Shown here: in pieces, positions 46,970 through 57,167 of the stretch | How positions within the stretch are numbered: position 1 is the stretch's first letter | How the letters are laid out: every line of letters begins with the position of its first letter | Source of the DNA: Vanrija pseudolonga | Taxonomy: Eukaryota > Basidiomycota > Tremellomycetes > Trichosporonales > Trichosporonaceae | Length of the DNA: 64,000 nt | Assembly (NCBI RefSeq): GCF_020906515.1 | Contig: NC_085852.1 | Location: 3,348,001 to 3,412,000 of the forward strand | Direction of reading: 5' to 3' | Notes under the pieces: model-generated | What the model saw: the letters and a program-made list of their open reading frames with translations, nothing else | The model's database searches: none | What the model was told of the DNA's origin: nothing | Translations under genes and position numbers: made by a program

Positions 46970-48622
46970 CTACCTACCCGTCGACCTAGCCAGAACGGCT
47001 TCAGCATCGTCCACCTCCTCACCAACCCAAGACACGAAGCGGTCGGGTCGAACGAGGGTCAAGCTCTGGGGAAACTTACTCCCAGCCAAAGCCGAGTCAA
47101 TGGTGACAACCTTGACGTCGATACCGGCAGCCTCGCCAGCGGCAACGAGCTTGGAAGCTTGGTCACCAGCCTGGGCCTCTGAAGAGACTTGGATCACGGT
47201 GAAGTGCTTGCCAAGGTGGTCGATGAGCGGCTGGCCGTCGGTAAGGACTAAGTGAGGTGCACGGTGGCCAGGATAGGCCACGTTCCAGTACTGCGAGGGG
47301 TGCCAGACAGGTGGTGTCGGCAGCCCATCCCTGCTCCCAATCGCCGTCGAGTCATACCGGATATCCAGAGTGATGCCTTTTGTGTTCCACTGCTTGAACG
47401 TCGCCTGCCAGGCAATGTCGGCTCGTTCGCTTGCCGAGAGGTCGGCGTACGTGTCCTTGATTCGCTCCAGGGCACGCCGCATGGACAGTGAGTTGTCGAG
47501 CGACTCTGCGGAAACACTGAGACCCACTGGTCGACGCTCAGCCTCGTATGTGTCCAGCAGCGCATCAGAGCCCCAGCCTTGCACGACGGCCGCAAGCTTC
47601 CACGCCAGGTTGACCGCATCGTCGATGCCGACGTTCATGTTGTGACCGCCCGTCGGGGGGCAAATGTGTGCTGCGTCACCTGCGACGAAGAACCGACCGT
47701 TGCGATAGGCATCGGCGATGCGAGTGATGAGCCGGTAGTCGGCACGAGAGACAATGTCAAAGTCAACAGCGCCCGGCCCACCAAGGAGGGCCTGTGCCTT
47801 GAGCTTGGCGACATCGTCCGAAAGTGCAGGCGCATCGGCGCCGGGAATGAACACACCGTATCCCCAGTCGTCGTCATTGGGGGTGGACACAATCCCGCTT
47901 GCCTCCTGGTTGATAACGACCAGCATTCCTAGAGCATCGTACACGGGGGAGCTGTTGAGAATGTCCCGGATGCGGTGTCCATCCGACTTGACGACGTAGC
48001 TGAAGGTTCGGCCGAGCGGGCCCTCGCCGTTGACCGCGATGCCGACAGCCTTGCGCACCCGACTTCCCGGGCCATCCGCTCCAACGATGTACTGGGCCGA
48101 GATAGATTGGAACGCTCCATCCGCGTCGCGTACGACAACGGCGGTAGCAACTGAATCGTCCTGCACAAAGTTGCCTGCTCGCCATCCCCGATACACCTTG
48201 GCGCCGAGCTCGAGTGCACGTGCCTCAAGGATCCTCTGAAGGCGGGGCTGTGGAATCGACAGACTTGTCTCTGCAGCGAGTTCCACAACTTCGGCCTCGT
48301 CGCGGCCTACGCGCATGGTGAACGATCCGATTGGAGGCGTGAGGAGTGACTCGGTGATGACGACTTGGTGCTTGGGGTCGGCTGTCGTCCATGCCTGCTG
48401 ACGAACAGATTCGATGACACCCCACTGGCGATAGTGCTCTACAGTTCTCAGGTCTGTCGAGCGGCCCTTTGGATGGCCATCGCGAACCTCAAGGTCCTTC
48501 TCAATCACCACAGTGTCGACATCGAGGAGGCGAAGCTGAACTGCAAGCGATAGGCCGACGGGACCGGCGCCGATAATGAGCACCGTGGCTGTCGCGGGAG
48601 GGATGGCAGTGTCGATGGTCAT
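46970..48622 (-). CDS. FAD-dependent aromatic hydroxylase (PHBH/phenol-hydroxylase fold)
   Basis: A single exon of 550 residues. Class A flavoprotein monooxygenase (FAD_binding_3), using NAD(P)H and O2 to hydroxylate an aromatic ring. The dinucleotide-binding GAGPVGLS is at residues 18-25. The GADGPGSRVRK motif (about 181), which binds both FAD and NAD(P)H, comes next. GDAAHICPPTGGHNMNVGI (about 312) holds the FAD ribityl. The C-terminal 120 residues have the thioredoxin-like look of the phenol hydroxylase/MhpA group. No signal or membrane segment, so cytosolic. With the benzoylformate-decarboxylase-like gene nearby, an aromatic acid or phenol is the likely substrate type; which one is not readable. 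Confidence 0.93.
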   Translation of the reverse strand: MTIDTAIPPATATVLIIGAGPVGLSLAVQLRLLDVDTVVIEKDLEVRDGHPKGRSTDLRTVEHYRQWGVIESVRQQAWTTADPKHQVVITESLLTPPIGSFTMRVGRDEAEVVELAAETSLSIPQPRLQRILEARALELGAKVYRGWRAGNFVQDDSVATAVVVRDADGAFQSISAQYIVGADGPGSRVRKAVGIAVNGEGPLGRTFSYVVKSDGHRIRDILNSSPVYDALGMLVVINQEASGIVSTPNDDDWGYGVFIPGADAPALSDDVAKLKAQALLGGPGAVDFDIVSRADYRLITRIADAYRNGRFFVAGDAAHICPPTGGHNMNVGIDDAVNLAWKLAAVVQGWGSDALLDTYEAERRPVGLSVSAESLDNSLSMRRALERIKDTYADLSASERADIAWQATFKQWNTKGITLDIRYDSTAIGSRDGLPTPPVWHPSQYWNVAYPGHRAPHLVLTDGQPLIDHLGKHFTVIQVSSEAQAGDQASKLVAAGEAAGIDVKVVTIDSALAGSKFPQSLTLVRPDRFVSWVGEEVDDAEAVLARSTGR

Positions 48623-49332
48623 GTTGGAGGTGAGCTTGATGGAGATGAGCTCTCGCCGGCTTTAAAGCCTGCATTCTTGTGGCGTGGTGCGTTCGTCTCC
48701 CCGACCCATCTTGATCCAGCATGTCATCATCTATACACCACTCACGACTGCGGCTTGTCTGATAAAACGAGCGACGATAAACTAGACGGTATGGTTTGCC
48801 TTGCTGACCTCGTCGTGACGATGGATAACGCCATTTGGCTGTGGATTGCAAACCACCGACTTGTCCTATTGGCTTGTCGGCATCGGTTTCGGCAGCGGAA
48901 GCGGCACCGGCAACTCGCCCGGCAACAATGCGACTGCTTTGTCAGTCTGTGCTGTGGCCTAATACACTGCATGTCTATTTTGATGCGGCAGGACTGTGTC
49001 AGTCACAGCAAGGAGTGGATTCCGTCTCGGCCCAATACCGCCGAGGCTCATTGGCCGCTGATTCGAAAGCCATATTCGGCTCTCCTCCTGCGTCTCCGGC
49101 ATTACTTGGCGGGGCACAGCGCGATCACGTCCATCTCCCAACTGCACTCGTCCTTCGGTGTGCGTTAGGCCCCACATGTCAGCCGCCAGGTCGACGCCTT
49201 CCGCCAGCGATCGCGTCCGACCCATGTGAAGACAGCGCCGAATGTGCAGATCACATCCCCACGGCAGATACATGTACACTAGAAAGAAGACCGAGCGAGG
49301 CTGTCAGGTACCCATCCAAGACGTTTGTCACC
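48623..49332. other. Gap before the FAD hydroxylase
   Basis: Upstream region of the leftward hydroxylase and 3' flank of the leftward APC permease. It has several CGG triplets near 48880-48915 but no exact copy of the palindrome. No gene. Confidence 0.5.
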
Positions 49333-51109
49333 TCACAGGGCAGTGGCGGCGATCGCAAGTCTGGCGTCGATGTCTCTAGGCCCATGATAGTTCTTGCGGC
49401 CATCCACGAACCACGTGCCGAGGCATAGAATGATGGCTACGCCGAGCACTGCGACAACATAGTTCATGCTCTCGCCGTTGACGGGGATGGCGGGCGGGAA
49501 GGTGAAGATGACGGTCGTGAAGATCAGCATCGCGAGGGCAATGCTGTTGATGACGCGGCGGAAGCGACCGAGGCTCCAGACCGCCTTCTGGTGGTGATTA
49601 CCTTCCAAGCAAGCCTGCCCACGAATGACAAGCGCTGTCATAGGAATGATGTAGGAGATCTGCAGGAAGACGACCGATGAAGCGATGATGGCGTTGAATG
49701 CAATCGACGAGCCGAGCTGGATACACCCGAGGACAACGATCCAGATGCACACAAAGGTAATAGCGTTGACCGGCGTCTTGAGGCCAACGTGAACGTGGCC
49801 GACGTAGGGCGAAATGTGTCCGAGACCGCGGTCACGGGCAAACGAAAAGACCATGCGCGAAGCAACGGTAGTGAGGCCTTGTCCTGCGAAGATTTGAGCG
49901 ATTAGGTTGAAAATGACCAACAAGGCGGTCGCTCCGCCCAGGCTCTTGGTCGACTGCAGGAAGACCTGGAGGATAGGGCCAGTGGGCGACGACACAAGGG
50001 CGTCGAAATCTTGAACGCAGAAGAGGAAGATGACGAGGTAGATGAATGCCGAGGTCGCTCCGAGGCAAATCGACATGACCATGACCATTGGAGCAGTGCG
50101 AGCAGGTCTTGGGACCTCATCCACAAGATGACTGACCGCATCGAATCCGGTAAGCCCAAACATGGATTGGAGTAGCCCGAGGAAGAAGGCCAAGCCGTCT
50201 GGCCACCCTGTTTCGTTGCTGAACTTTGTAAACACATCTGCGGCGCTGGCAAAGCGTCCACTCGAGCATGCGAGGATCGTAATGGATACGACGACAATAC
50301 CTGCCATGCTCCATAGGCCTGCAATCCGGTCGAGTGTGGGCAAGATCTTGAGGCCAAAGGCGTTGAGACCCCAGGAGATGATTGTCGCCGCTAGGTAGAA
50401 CAAGAAGCTCTGCCACGTCTTGAGCTCAAAGTTTTCGTTCCACATGACGATGATGCCACTCAGAAAGTTGGACACGATGATGGATGCGCTTGCAGCGAGT
50501 GAGATCCAGCCGGTGCTACCCATCCACCCGACGAAGAAGGACGCAAAGTTGCGGTACTTTTCGGGGACGAGAAGGTCTTGGAGGTCAGTATGATCCTATG
50601 GTGAGGCGGGGGATATGAACGCACATGTCCAATCGAGCTGCCCTCCGGTCATGGGATAGACGTGGCATACCTCGGCACTGGGGCGTGAGAAGAGGGTCGT
50701 GGTGCAACCGGACGGACTCACAACGAGACGGCCATGGTCAGGGTGGCGAGGGCCGACACAACGAGGCCCCAGAGCATGGCGACGCTGCCGCCAGAGGGCA
50801 ACACAATCTGTGCAGATGCCGACCTGCAAGGTTAGGAGGTTTCGGGTATCAGTCGAACGCTTACATTGCTGAGTTGTCAGCTGCGCTCTCGGTATAAAGA
50901 CCATACTCACCGTTCCAACTGTTGAGGATTGCGAATGCGAGGCCCAAGCATGACAGGAGCGAGAACCCGCGCCTGAGTTCTCCCTCTTCTTGGTAGTGGC
51001 CATGGGATGCGTTGTGGACATGGACGGCGGCCGTGTCCTTCTCCCCGACCGTTCCGACGTTGACGCTGGCTGCCGGGCTGTTTGATTTGCTTTCCGTTGT
51101 CGACATCAT
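49333..51109 (-). CDS. APC-family GABA/choline-type permease with a 4-nt exon
   Basis: Five exons: 51109-50911, 50868-50865, 50823-50722, 50677-50625, 50576-49333; 533 residues, about 12 membrane segments. Marks of the fungal amino acid-choline group: RRGFSLLSCLGLAFAILNSW, NAMSAS, LPSGGSVAMLWGL, EVCHVYPMTGGQLDWTY, FVGWMGSTGWISL, GFDAVSHLVDEVPRPAR and MVFSFARDRGLGH. The conserved Asn-Ala-Met-Ser-Ala-Ser needs a four-base exon CAAT between two introns. If the acceptor at 50881-50882 is used instead, that exon is 16 nt and four residues are added, still in frame. The substrate (amino acid, GABA, choline or amine) is not readable. Diverges from the decarboxylase gene. Confidence 0.9.
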
Positions 51110-52334
51110 GTGTAGCTGAAGCGGGGGTGACGCCTCAATACTCTGCTCTTTTAACCCTGCTCGACAGCCTCGGCTGGGGACTTTTCTTGTCGTCAGAGAT
51201 GTACGTACGGGCCCCGGTCGGAACAGGCGGGCGGTAAGCAGGAGCTCCAAAGCGCGCAGCCGTAGAGCGCCTAAACGAGAAACGGGGCTGAGACGGGGCT
51301 CCTGGACAGTGTTATCTGCGCGGTTAACTGGTCCATAGAACATGGGCCATGCGATAGGGATGCTGAGTTGAGAGGGCTCATGCGCCGGTGGTGACGGGGA
51401 GCGAGTGGCAAGACTTTCAGTGGTGGGTGAGCGGTTCGGTCGTTGTCGTCCTATGGCATAGGATCTCATTATCAGAACAATCGCGTTAAGCGAACGCCTC
51501 GGCGCTTGACAAGGGCATTTTTTTGTTCCAGACTAGGTCGAGATGGGGGTCAAGTCGTGGATCTGACCTGCACAGCCGTGCGTTTATTCTTGGATCCCTG
51601 GCCTTGACTCCCTGGTCGGCAAACATACTAAGCGCGCAAAGTGCAGAGTCTCGGCAGATGGGTCGACGTCGATGCCTGCCCACCAGATTAGACGCCGGGC
51701 GTCGGACATTTGCTCTCAAGCGCCCATCAAGCGCGGCGCTGCTCCGCAGACTGTGTGTTGATTTGTTCAGAGGCAGAGTTGTTGATAAACAACCGCGGCC
51801 TGTGGACTGTTTTCCGACGACACTTGGCGTTTGCCTTCACCGTATGCGTCGGCAATTGGTGTTTGCACAAGCTTCAGACGCACGGCACCCATTTGGCAAC
51901 GCTCTCAGAGCTTGCTTGAGAGCCGATTCCAGCAGCAAGGGGGGTAGTATGGTGTGAGAGCTCAATGACGATGCAGGCCAGGTGAGCCGCTCCGTAGACG
52001 GCGGAACCAGATGACGAGCAGTGACTTCGTCGGACAAGTCCGGCGCGATGCACCCAACCATGTCGCAACTTGGCTGGCATCCATCCACATCTACAAGCGC
52101 CTGAGCTTCTTGGTGAAGGAGGCGACCCGACGTGATGGATCTGGGGCGGGGAACATGCACATGCTGAGCGATCTTGGGAGGCTTTGGTAATGGTTTGAGC
52201 TGAGGAGAGAGGAGGGCCCAACACCAGCCGCCAGGTTGACCCGTCTTTGTTGGTTTACCCAGCGCGCCCTTTGTCGGCATTACCATGGGCCCAGTCCGTA
52301 TCCACAATCTCACCGTTGCTCTTTCCACTACAAC
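51110..52334. promoter_or_regulatory. Divergent promoter region, APC permease / ThDP decarboxylase
   Basis: No gene supported. It contains the palindrome CGGACAAGTCCG at 52031-52042. Confidence 0.5.
52031..52042. promoter_or_regulatory. Palindrome CGGACAAGTCCG (CGG-N6-CCG)
   Basis: Same architecture as the three sites between 41469 and 42247; 304 bp upstream of the decarboxylase ATG. Confidence 0.55.
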
Positions 52335-53948
52335 ATGGATATGACCAGACGTACAGTGCTCGACTCGACGGTGGATATCCTCCTCGCACATGGACTAACG
52401 ACAGTCTTTGGCAATCCTGGTTCAAACGAGCTTCCGTTCCTCGCCGGTCTCCCAAAGGACAAGTTTGACTATGTCCTGGGGCTACAGGAAGGCGTTGTCG
52501 TCGGCATGGCTGATGGCTACGCGCAGTCCACTGGCAAAGCCGTCTTGGTCAGCCTGCACGCTGCCAGCGGTACAGGGAATGCAATGGGCGCTCTGACCAA
52601 TGCGCACTACTCGCACTCGCCGCTGGTGCTCCTTGCCGGTCAACAGATTCGCGGCACAGTGGGTCAAGAAGTCATGCTGTCCAATGTCGACGCTTCCATC
52701 CTTCCTCGCCCCTTGGTCAAGTACTCTCATGAACCGCTGGCTGCCTCCGACGTGCCTCGAGCCGTATCACAGGCCATTCTCGAAGCCTCGACACACCCCA
52801 AGGGGCCAGTGTACCTCTCGGTACCCTACGACGACTGGGCCGCGGAAGCCCTTCCTAGTGACAGCTTGCTGCCCAAACGCAGAGTCAACACAGCGGGGTC
52901 ACTATCCAACGCGCAGCTGGTTGACATTAAAGCCATCCTAAGCCGATCCAGCAGCCCAGTGGTAGTTGTTGGCCCCGACGTCGACGCCGCTAGAGCCCAG
53001 CAACACGTCGCGAAGATTGCCGAGCGTCTCGGCGCCCCCGTCTGGATCGCTCCATCCGCCCCTCGGTGTCCGTTCCCGACTACCCATACCCACTACCGCG
53101 GGCTCCTGCACCCGGGCATTGAATCAGTCCGCAGCAAGCTAGAGGGCCACGACCTGGTGCTCCTCCTTGGCGCTCCAGCCATGCGATATCACCGCTGGGA
53201 GCCGGGAGAATACTTGCCAGACGGAACCGAGGTCATTCATCTTACGTGTGATCCCAAGGAGGCGACAAGGGCACCGTACGGAACTGCTTGGGTAGTCGAA
53301 CTGCTCGACGCACTCGCTCAACTCGCCGATGTCATTGAGGATCGCATAGTTCACCTGGATCCCCGGACTATACCCTCCAGTGGGGCCGATGGTACACTGA
53401 CAGGCACAAAGATCCTCGATGTGCTGGCCGCCGCAGGCGAAGAAGTGCCCACCCCCAGCGGTACCCGGCCCATCACCTATGTCAACGAATGCACAACACT
53501 CGATCTGCTCTTCCTGGACCGTGTCCCAATAACAAGCCCAGGCGGATACCACTTTCCAGCCTCTGGCGGGCTCGGGTTTGGGATGCCGGCAGCCGTTGGC
53601 GTCTCACTTGGCCGACCAGGCGCCACTGTTGTCGCCGTCATTGGCGATGGTAGTGCAAACTATGGTATCACGGCGCTCTACACGGCTGCCCAGAGACAAA
53701 CCCGGACAGTCTTCGTTATTGTCAACAATGGCTCCTACGGCGCCCTACGTGGGTTTGCAAAGCGACTCAATGCCCTCGATGCCCCAGGACTCGACGTTCC
53801 CGGTATCGACTTTGTCAGTATTGCAACTGGGTACGGTGTCCCGGCGACGCGAGTGACGACGGTTAATGGGTTTCAAACGGCCTATCTCGACGCTCTGAGG
53901 GCTGAGGGGCCAGTGCTGGTAGAGGCCGTGGTGAGGTTGGAACACTGA
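52335..53948 (+). CDS. Benzoylformate-decarboxylase-like ThDP enzyme
   Basis: A single exon of 537 residues (Pseudomonas MdlC 528). It removes CO2 from aryl-glyoxylates, giving aldehydes, with thiamine diphosphate and Mg. It follows MdlC closely along its length: GNPGSNELPFL with Ser30, LQEGVVVGMADGYAQ with the ThDP-activating Glu52, SLHAASGTGNAMGAL with His75, and RYHRWEPGEYL with the second active-site His near 287. These match MdlC Ser26, Glu47, His70 and His281. The ThDP/Mg motif starts at GDGSANYGITALYTAAQ (about 437), followed by NNGSYGALRGF and PGLDVPGIDF. All key polar residues are kept, so real activity on benzoylformate or a ring-hydroxylated analogue is likely. Such close matches are uncommon in fungi to my knowledge; bacterial transfer is possible but base composition does not stand out. 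Confidence 0.93.
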   Translation: MDMTRRTVLDSTVDILLAHGLTTVFGNPGSNELPFLAGLPKDKFDYVLGLQEGVVVGMADGYAQSTGKAVLVSLHAASGTGNAMGALTNAHYSHSPLVLLAGQQIRGTVGQEVMLSNVDASILPRPLVKYSHEPLAASDVPRAVSQAILEASTHPKGPVYLSVPYDDWAAEALPSDSLLPKRRVNTAGSLSNAQLVDIKAILSRSSSPVVVVGPDVDAARAQQHVAKIAERLGAPVWIAPSAPRCPFPTTHTHYRGLLHPGIESVRSKLEGHDLVLLLGAPAMRYHRWEPGEYLPDGTEVIHLTCDPKEATRAPYGTAWVVELLDALAQLADVIEDRIVHLDPRTIPSSGADGTLTGTKILDVLAAAGEEVPTPSGTRPITYVNECTTLDLLFLDRVPITSPGGYHFPASGGLGFGMPAAVGVSLGRPGATVVAVIGDGSANYGITALYTAAQRQTRTVFVIVNNGSYGALRGFAKRLNALDAPGLDVPGIDFVSIATGYGVPATRVTTVNGFQTAYLDALRAEGPVLVEAVVRLEH

Positions 53949-54075
53949 CCCGCCCCTAGGCTGGTAATTCTCAGGCCACCTTGGAACTGTCGTAAGCGAC
54001 ATGCATAATTCACGGCGGCGCCAATAGTTGGCCTCAGGAGGAAGCGGTGATTTGGGAAGTTCGTACTCAGGAGCA

Positions 54076-57000
54076 TCACAGTTTGCCAGTGTAACGAAGG
54101 GCGATGTAGAGGCTGAGAACGCCGGGTCAGTCATTGAATAGCCCCCAGAGGCGATTGACTTACAAGAAGCGGTAGAGAACGAAGATGCCCAGAAGAATGA
54201 AAGCGTACCCAGTGACAGAAATTCCGCCAAAGCCTAGGTACTGGCGCACGTCAGCATATCTGGACAACCCTTAGAGCTCACGTCGATGACGTCCTGTCCC
54301 GTCACAGCACATTTTCCGTACATGTCGATTGTCTCCTGTGATGCTGGGTACACGCAATTGCAGTCTGTGGTGCTTCCCGGGAAGAAGTTGCGGCATTTGA
54401 ACACAACCCCGACCAGGTCGTTCTTGGCCAGGATCTCGAAAGCGTAAGTCTGAGGCACGTCAGTACATGCGTCGACGGAGGAGTACTCACTTGGTAGTCC
54501 ATGAAGTGGAAGCTGTAGTACCAAAACCTCGGCAGAGACCGGCCTCGAATGAAGAAGCCTTGAACACACATCCCTGATGACCGGTATCAGCATTGGTGAG
54601 CCGTCTCACCAGCAACTACTAACAGAAACCATTAACGAAGGCGGTCAAGGCTAGCGCAGCAACAAAGATGGGCACGATGGCCGCAATCAGACTAGATCTG
54701 CGTGTTGGTTAGCATGCATCTCGGTCCGGCTCGTCGCGAATCCATCTACCCACTGGGTTTCGGCAACTGGTGCAGCAGTCAGCTTTCCTGCGCAATGTTT
54801 TCGCCCGCAGAATAGACCCACCCAAGAGAGCAAGGAAGAGGAAGGAGAGGAATCGGAAAAAGTGTCCCGCCCCGGGGTGGAGACCAATGGACCAGTAGAT
54901 GATGATGCTGAAGATTAGAGCGCAGCCAAAGACGAATGGAATGAGCACAAATGTGTTGGCCAAAAGGAAAGGGAGAGGGCCATCTGGGGCGTGTCAGTTT
55001 CGGGCCACCGTATTTTACAATTTCTGCTTACAAAGTCCGTTTCTACGCTCTCGAACATAAACCGACCGTTCCTCGATGACTGGGAGCGGCTGGTTAGACC
55101 ACCAATACGAAGGGAAGCAGGCTGTGGGTGACTTACAAGACGGAATCCCGGCTACACTCATGAAGGACTGTGAAGGTGAGCGTTATGCGGGGCGCGGGCA
55201 GCGATCGCGCATGACGTCTCTTACCAGAAAAGCAACGGAGAAGAAGTGGATCGACAGCCTATACGATGTTAGTCAAGACAACATCTCTTTCGCTCTCACC
55301 TGTCATTGATCCTGTCATCGACCCTGGCGAGATTGATCCAGATAAGGGCCAGCATTGCTCTATGGCACGTTAACCTCATACTGCAGCCCTGGACAAGGGT
55401 GTTGCAGCTCACCCCATTCCCAGGAACATTCCCATTCGAATTCCAAACGCAAGCAGGTTCCTGCATGATGTCAGCTGGGCACTCGATTCAGGACAGCGAC
55501 GACGCACCGAGAGTAGTTGGTGAGCAGCCGATCAAACAGAACGGCGATAACGTTGAATTGATGCGAGATTCCTCTCCGTTTGACAAGGTCGCCAGTGTGA
55601 AGAGTTGCCGAACCGTATCGCACAGTCTCCATCTCTTTCCCGAGTAGAGAAAGCTCATAGTGTTCGCGCATAGCTACAGCAGGAGCTTTATTATTGACGA
55701 TGGGGATGATTCCAGAGACCATCTCAATTAACTTGTCGGCAGGGTTGTCCTACACCATCAGTCCTGAACATGTGTCGAGGTGCATTTCGACCCACATATT
55801 TCCGGAGCAACATGTTGTCCCTGCAGAAGTTCTCTGCGTCGATCATGGTCCCCAAGAAGACAAGCCGGCCCTTGTCAAGAACCGCAATTTCTTCAAAATG
55901 TTCCCAAAGGGCCACGGATGGTTGATGAAGCGACGCGAAGACCGCAATGTCGTGCTTGTATGCGTAATCCCTTATGCAGGCGATAACGCGCTTTGATGTG
56001 AACGAGTCAAGTCCCTGAAAAGTTGTCAGCATCTTGTGCTGACGGGTCAGACCTCAACACTGAGCACATACACTTGTGGGTTCGTCTAGGAACAAGATCT
56101 TGGGGCTGTTTCCAATGTCAGTTCAAGCCACGTGTGGGCAGGAAGGGTGCCGCCGAGTCTCAGGCTCACGAAGTAACGAGGGCGGTGGCAACCGTAAGCC
56201 GCCGCTTTTGGCCACCAGAAATGCCTTTTTGAATTGCGTTTCCAATCTAATCGTTAAATCAAGTTCCACGACAGTGTCCTTTTCTAGCTGTTGCTTACCC
56301 TGACGTTTTGACAAGACGAGAGACCCATTTCCTCAATGATCCTGTCCAGTTGAGAGACCTCATACCTTCCGGCGAGTTTCATAGCAAACGCGATTGTCTC
56401 CCTCACGGTCAGGACGCCAAAGTCTGTCACAAACATCAGCTTGAAACCACTGTTTTCTGGAAAGCCCAAACTCACGATCGTCGTCCTGCTCAACGAGCGC
56501 GCCAAGAACAGCCATCTGGTACGGTTGGACCTCCTGTTCGTTGACGTAGCACTGGTGACAGGCATTAGGCACAATCCTGACACGAGCTCTTGGAACCCAG
56601 AGACACAAACCTTTCCGCCATGCTGGTATCCATTTCTGCGGAATGACATGACCTCCAGTAGAGTCGACTTGCCTGAACCACTGAGAATCGCGAGTTAGCA
56701 CCTAGAAAGCCAAGGCAAGGCGACCCGAGAGCTCACGATGGACCAAGAATGGCAGTCATTCCCTTGGCAGGGGCCCTGATTGACACATCGTCGAGGATGC
56801 GCTTGGTTGTCGACTTCTTCCAATCGAAAGTCGCAACCTTCTTCCACCAGGGCTTGCCGCCTTTCACCTCGTAAGTCAGATGGCGGTATACGACTCGCAT
56901 TGAGGCACGTTCAAATTCCGAGCGAATGTCGATGTCCACAGCCTTGACGGGAGAGGCGTGCGAGTGATCATCGCTGGTCTCAATGGTGCCAGTATTCGAC

Positions 57001-57167
57001 GCAATCTCTGCCCTAGCGGACGAGTGCCCAGCGAGCTTGAGGTCGACGTCGTGACTGAACTTGAAGTCCTCGACGCTGTTGAGTTGGTGTGTCTCGATTT
57101 CGTCGCGATGAGTCGCTGATTTCCTGCCCAAGAGGGCTGACATGCTCTTGGACTGAAGCGGCGACAT
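54076..57167 (-). CDS. ABCG-type half transporter, 20 exons
   Basis: Exons: 57167-56737, 56680-56611, 56551-56476, 56423-56299, 56246-56170, 56105-56072, 56014-55796, 55749-55508, 55460-55413, 55359-55300, 55258-55225, 55167-55137, 55079-55032, 54983-54822, 54766-54754, 54697-54624, 54573-54491, 54449-54282, 54240-54164, 54112-54076; 702 residues. One nucleotide-binding domain then one membrane domain (White/ABCG order), so it should dimerise. Walker A GPSGSGKSTLLE (about 142), signature ISGGQKRRLT (about 243), Walker B ILFLDEPTSGLDS (about 263), H-loop ASLHQPS and DNPADKL. The membrane part has FGIRMGMFLGMG, VYVRERRNGLYG, ANTFVLIPFVFG, CVQGFFIRGRSLPRFWYY and TYAFEILAKNDLVG. Exon 15 is 13 nt and restores LLVAETQSSLIAAI. 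An exporter of a lipid or small molecule; substrate unknown. Converges on the decarboxylase. Confidence 0.9.
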
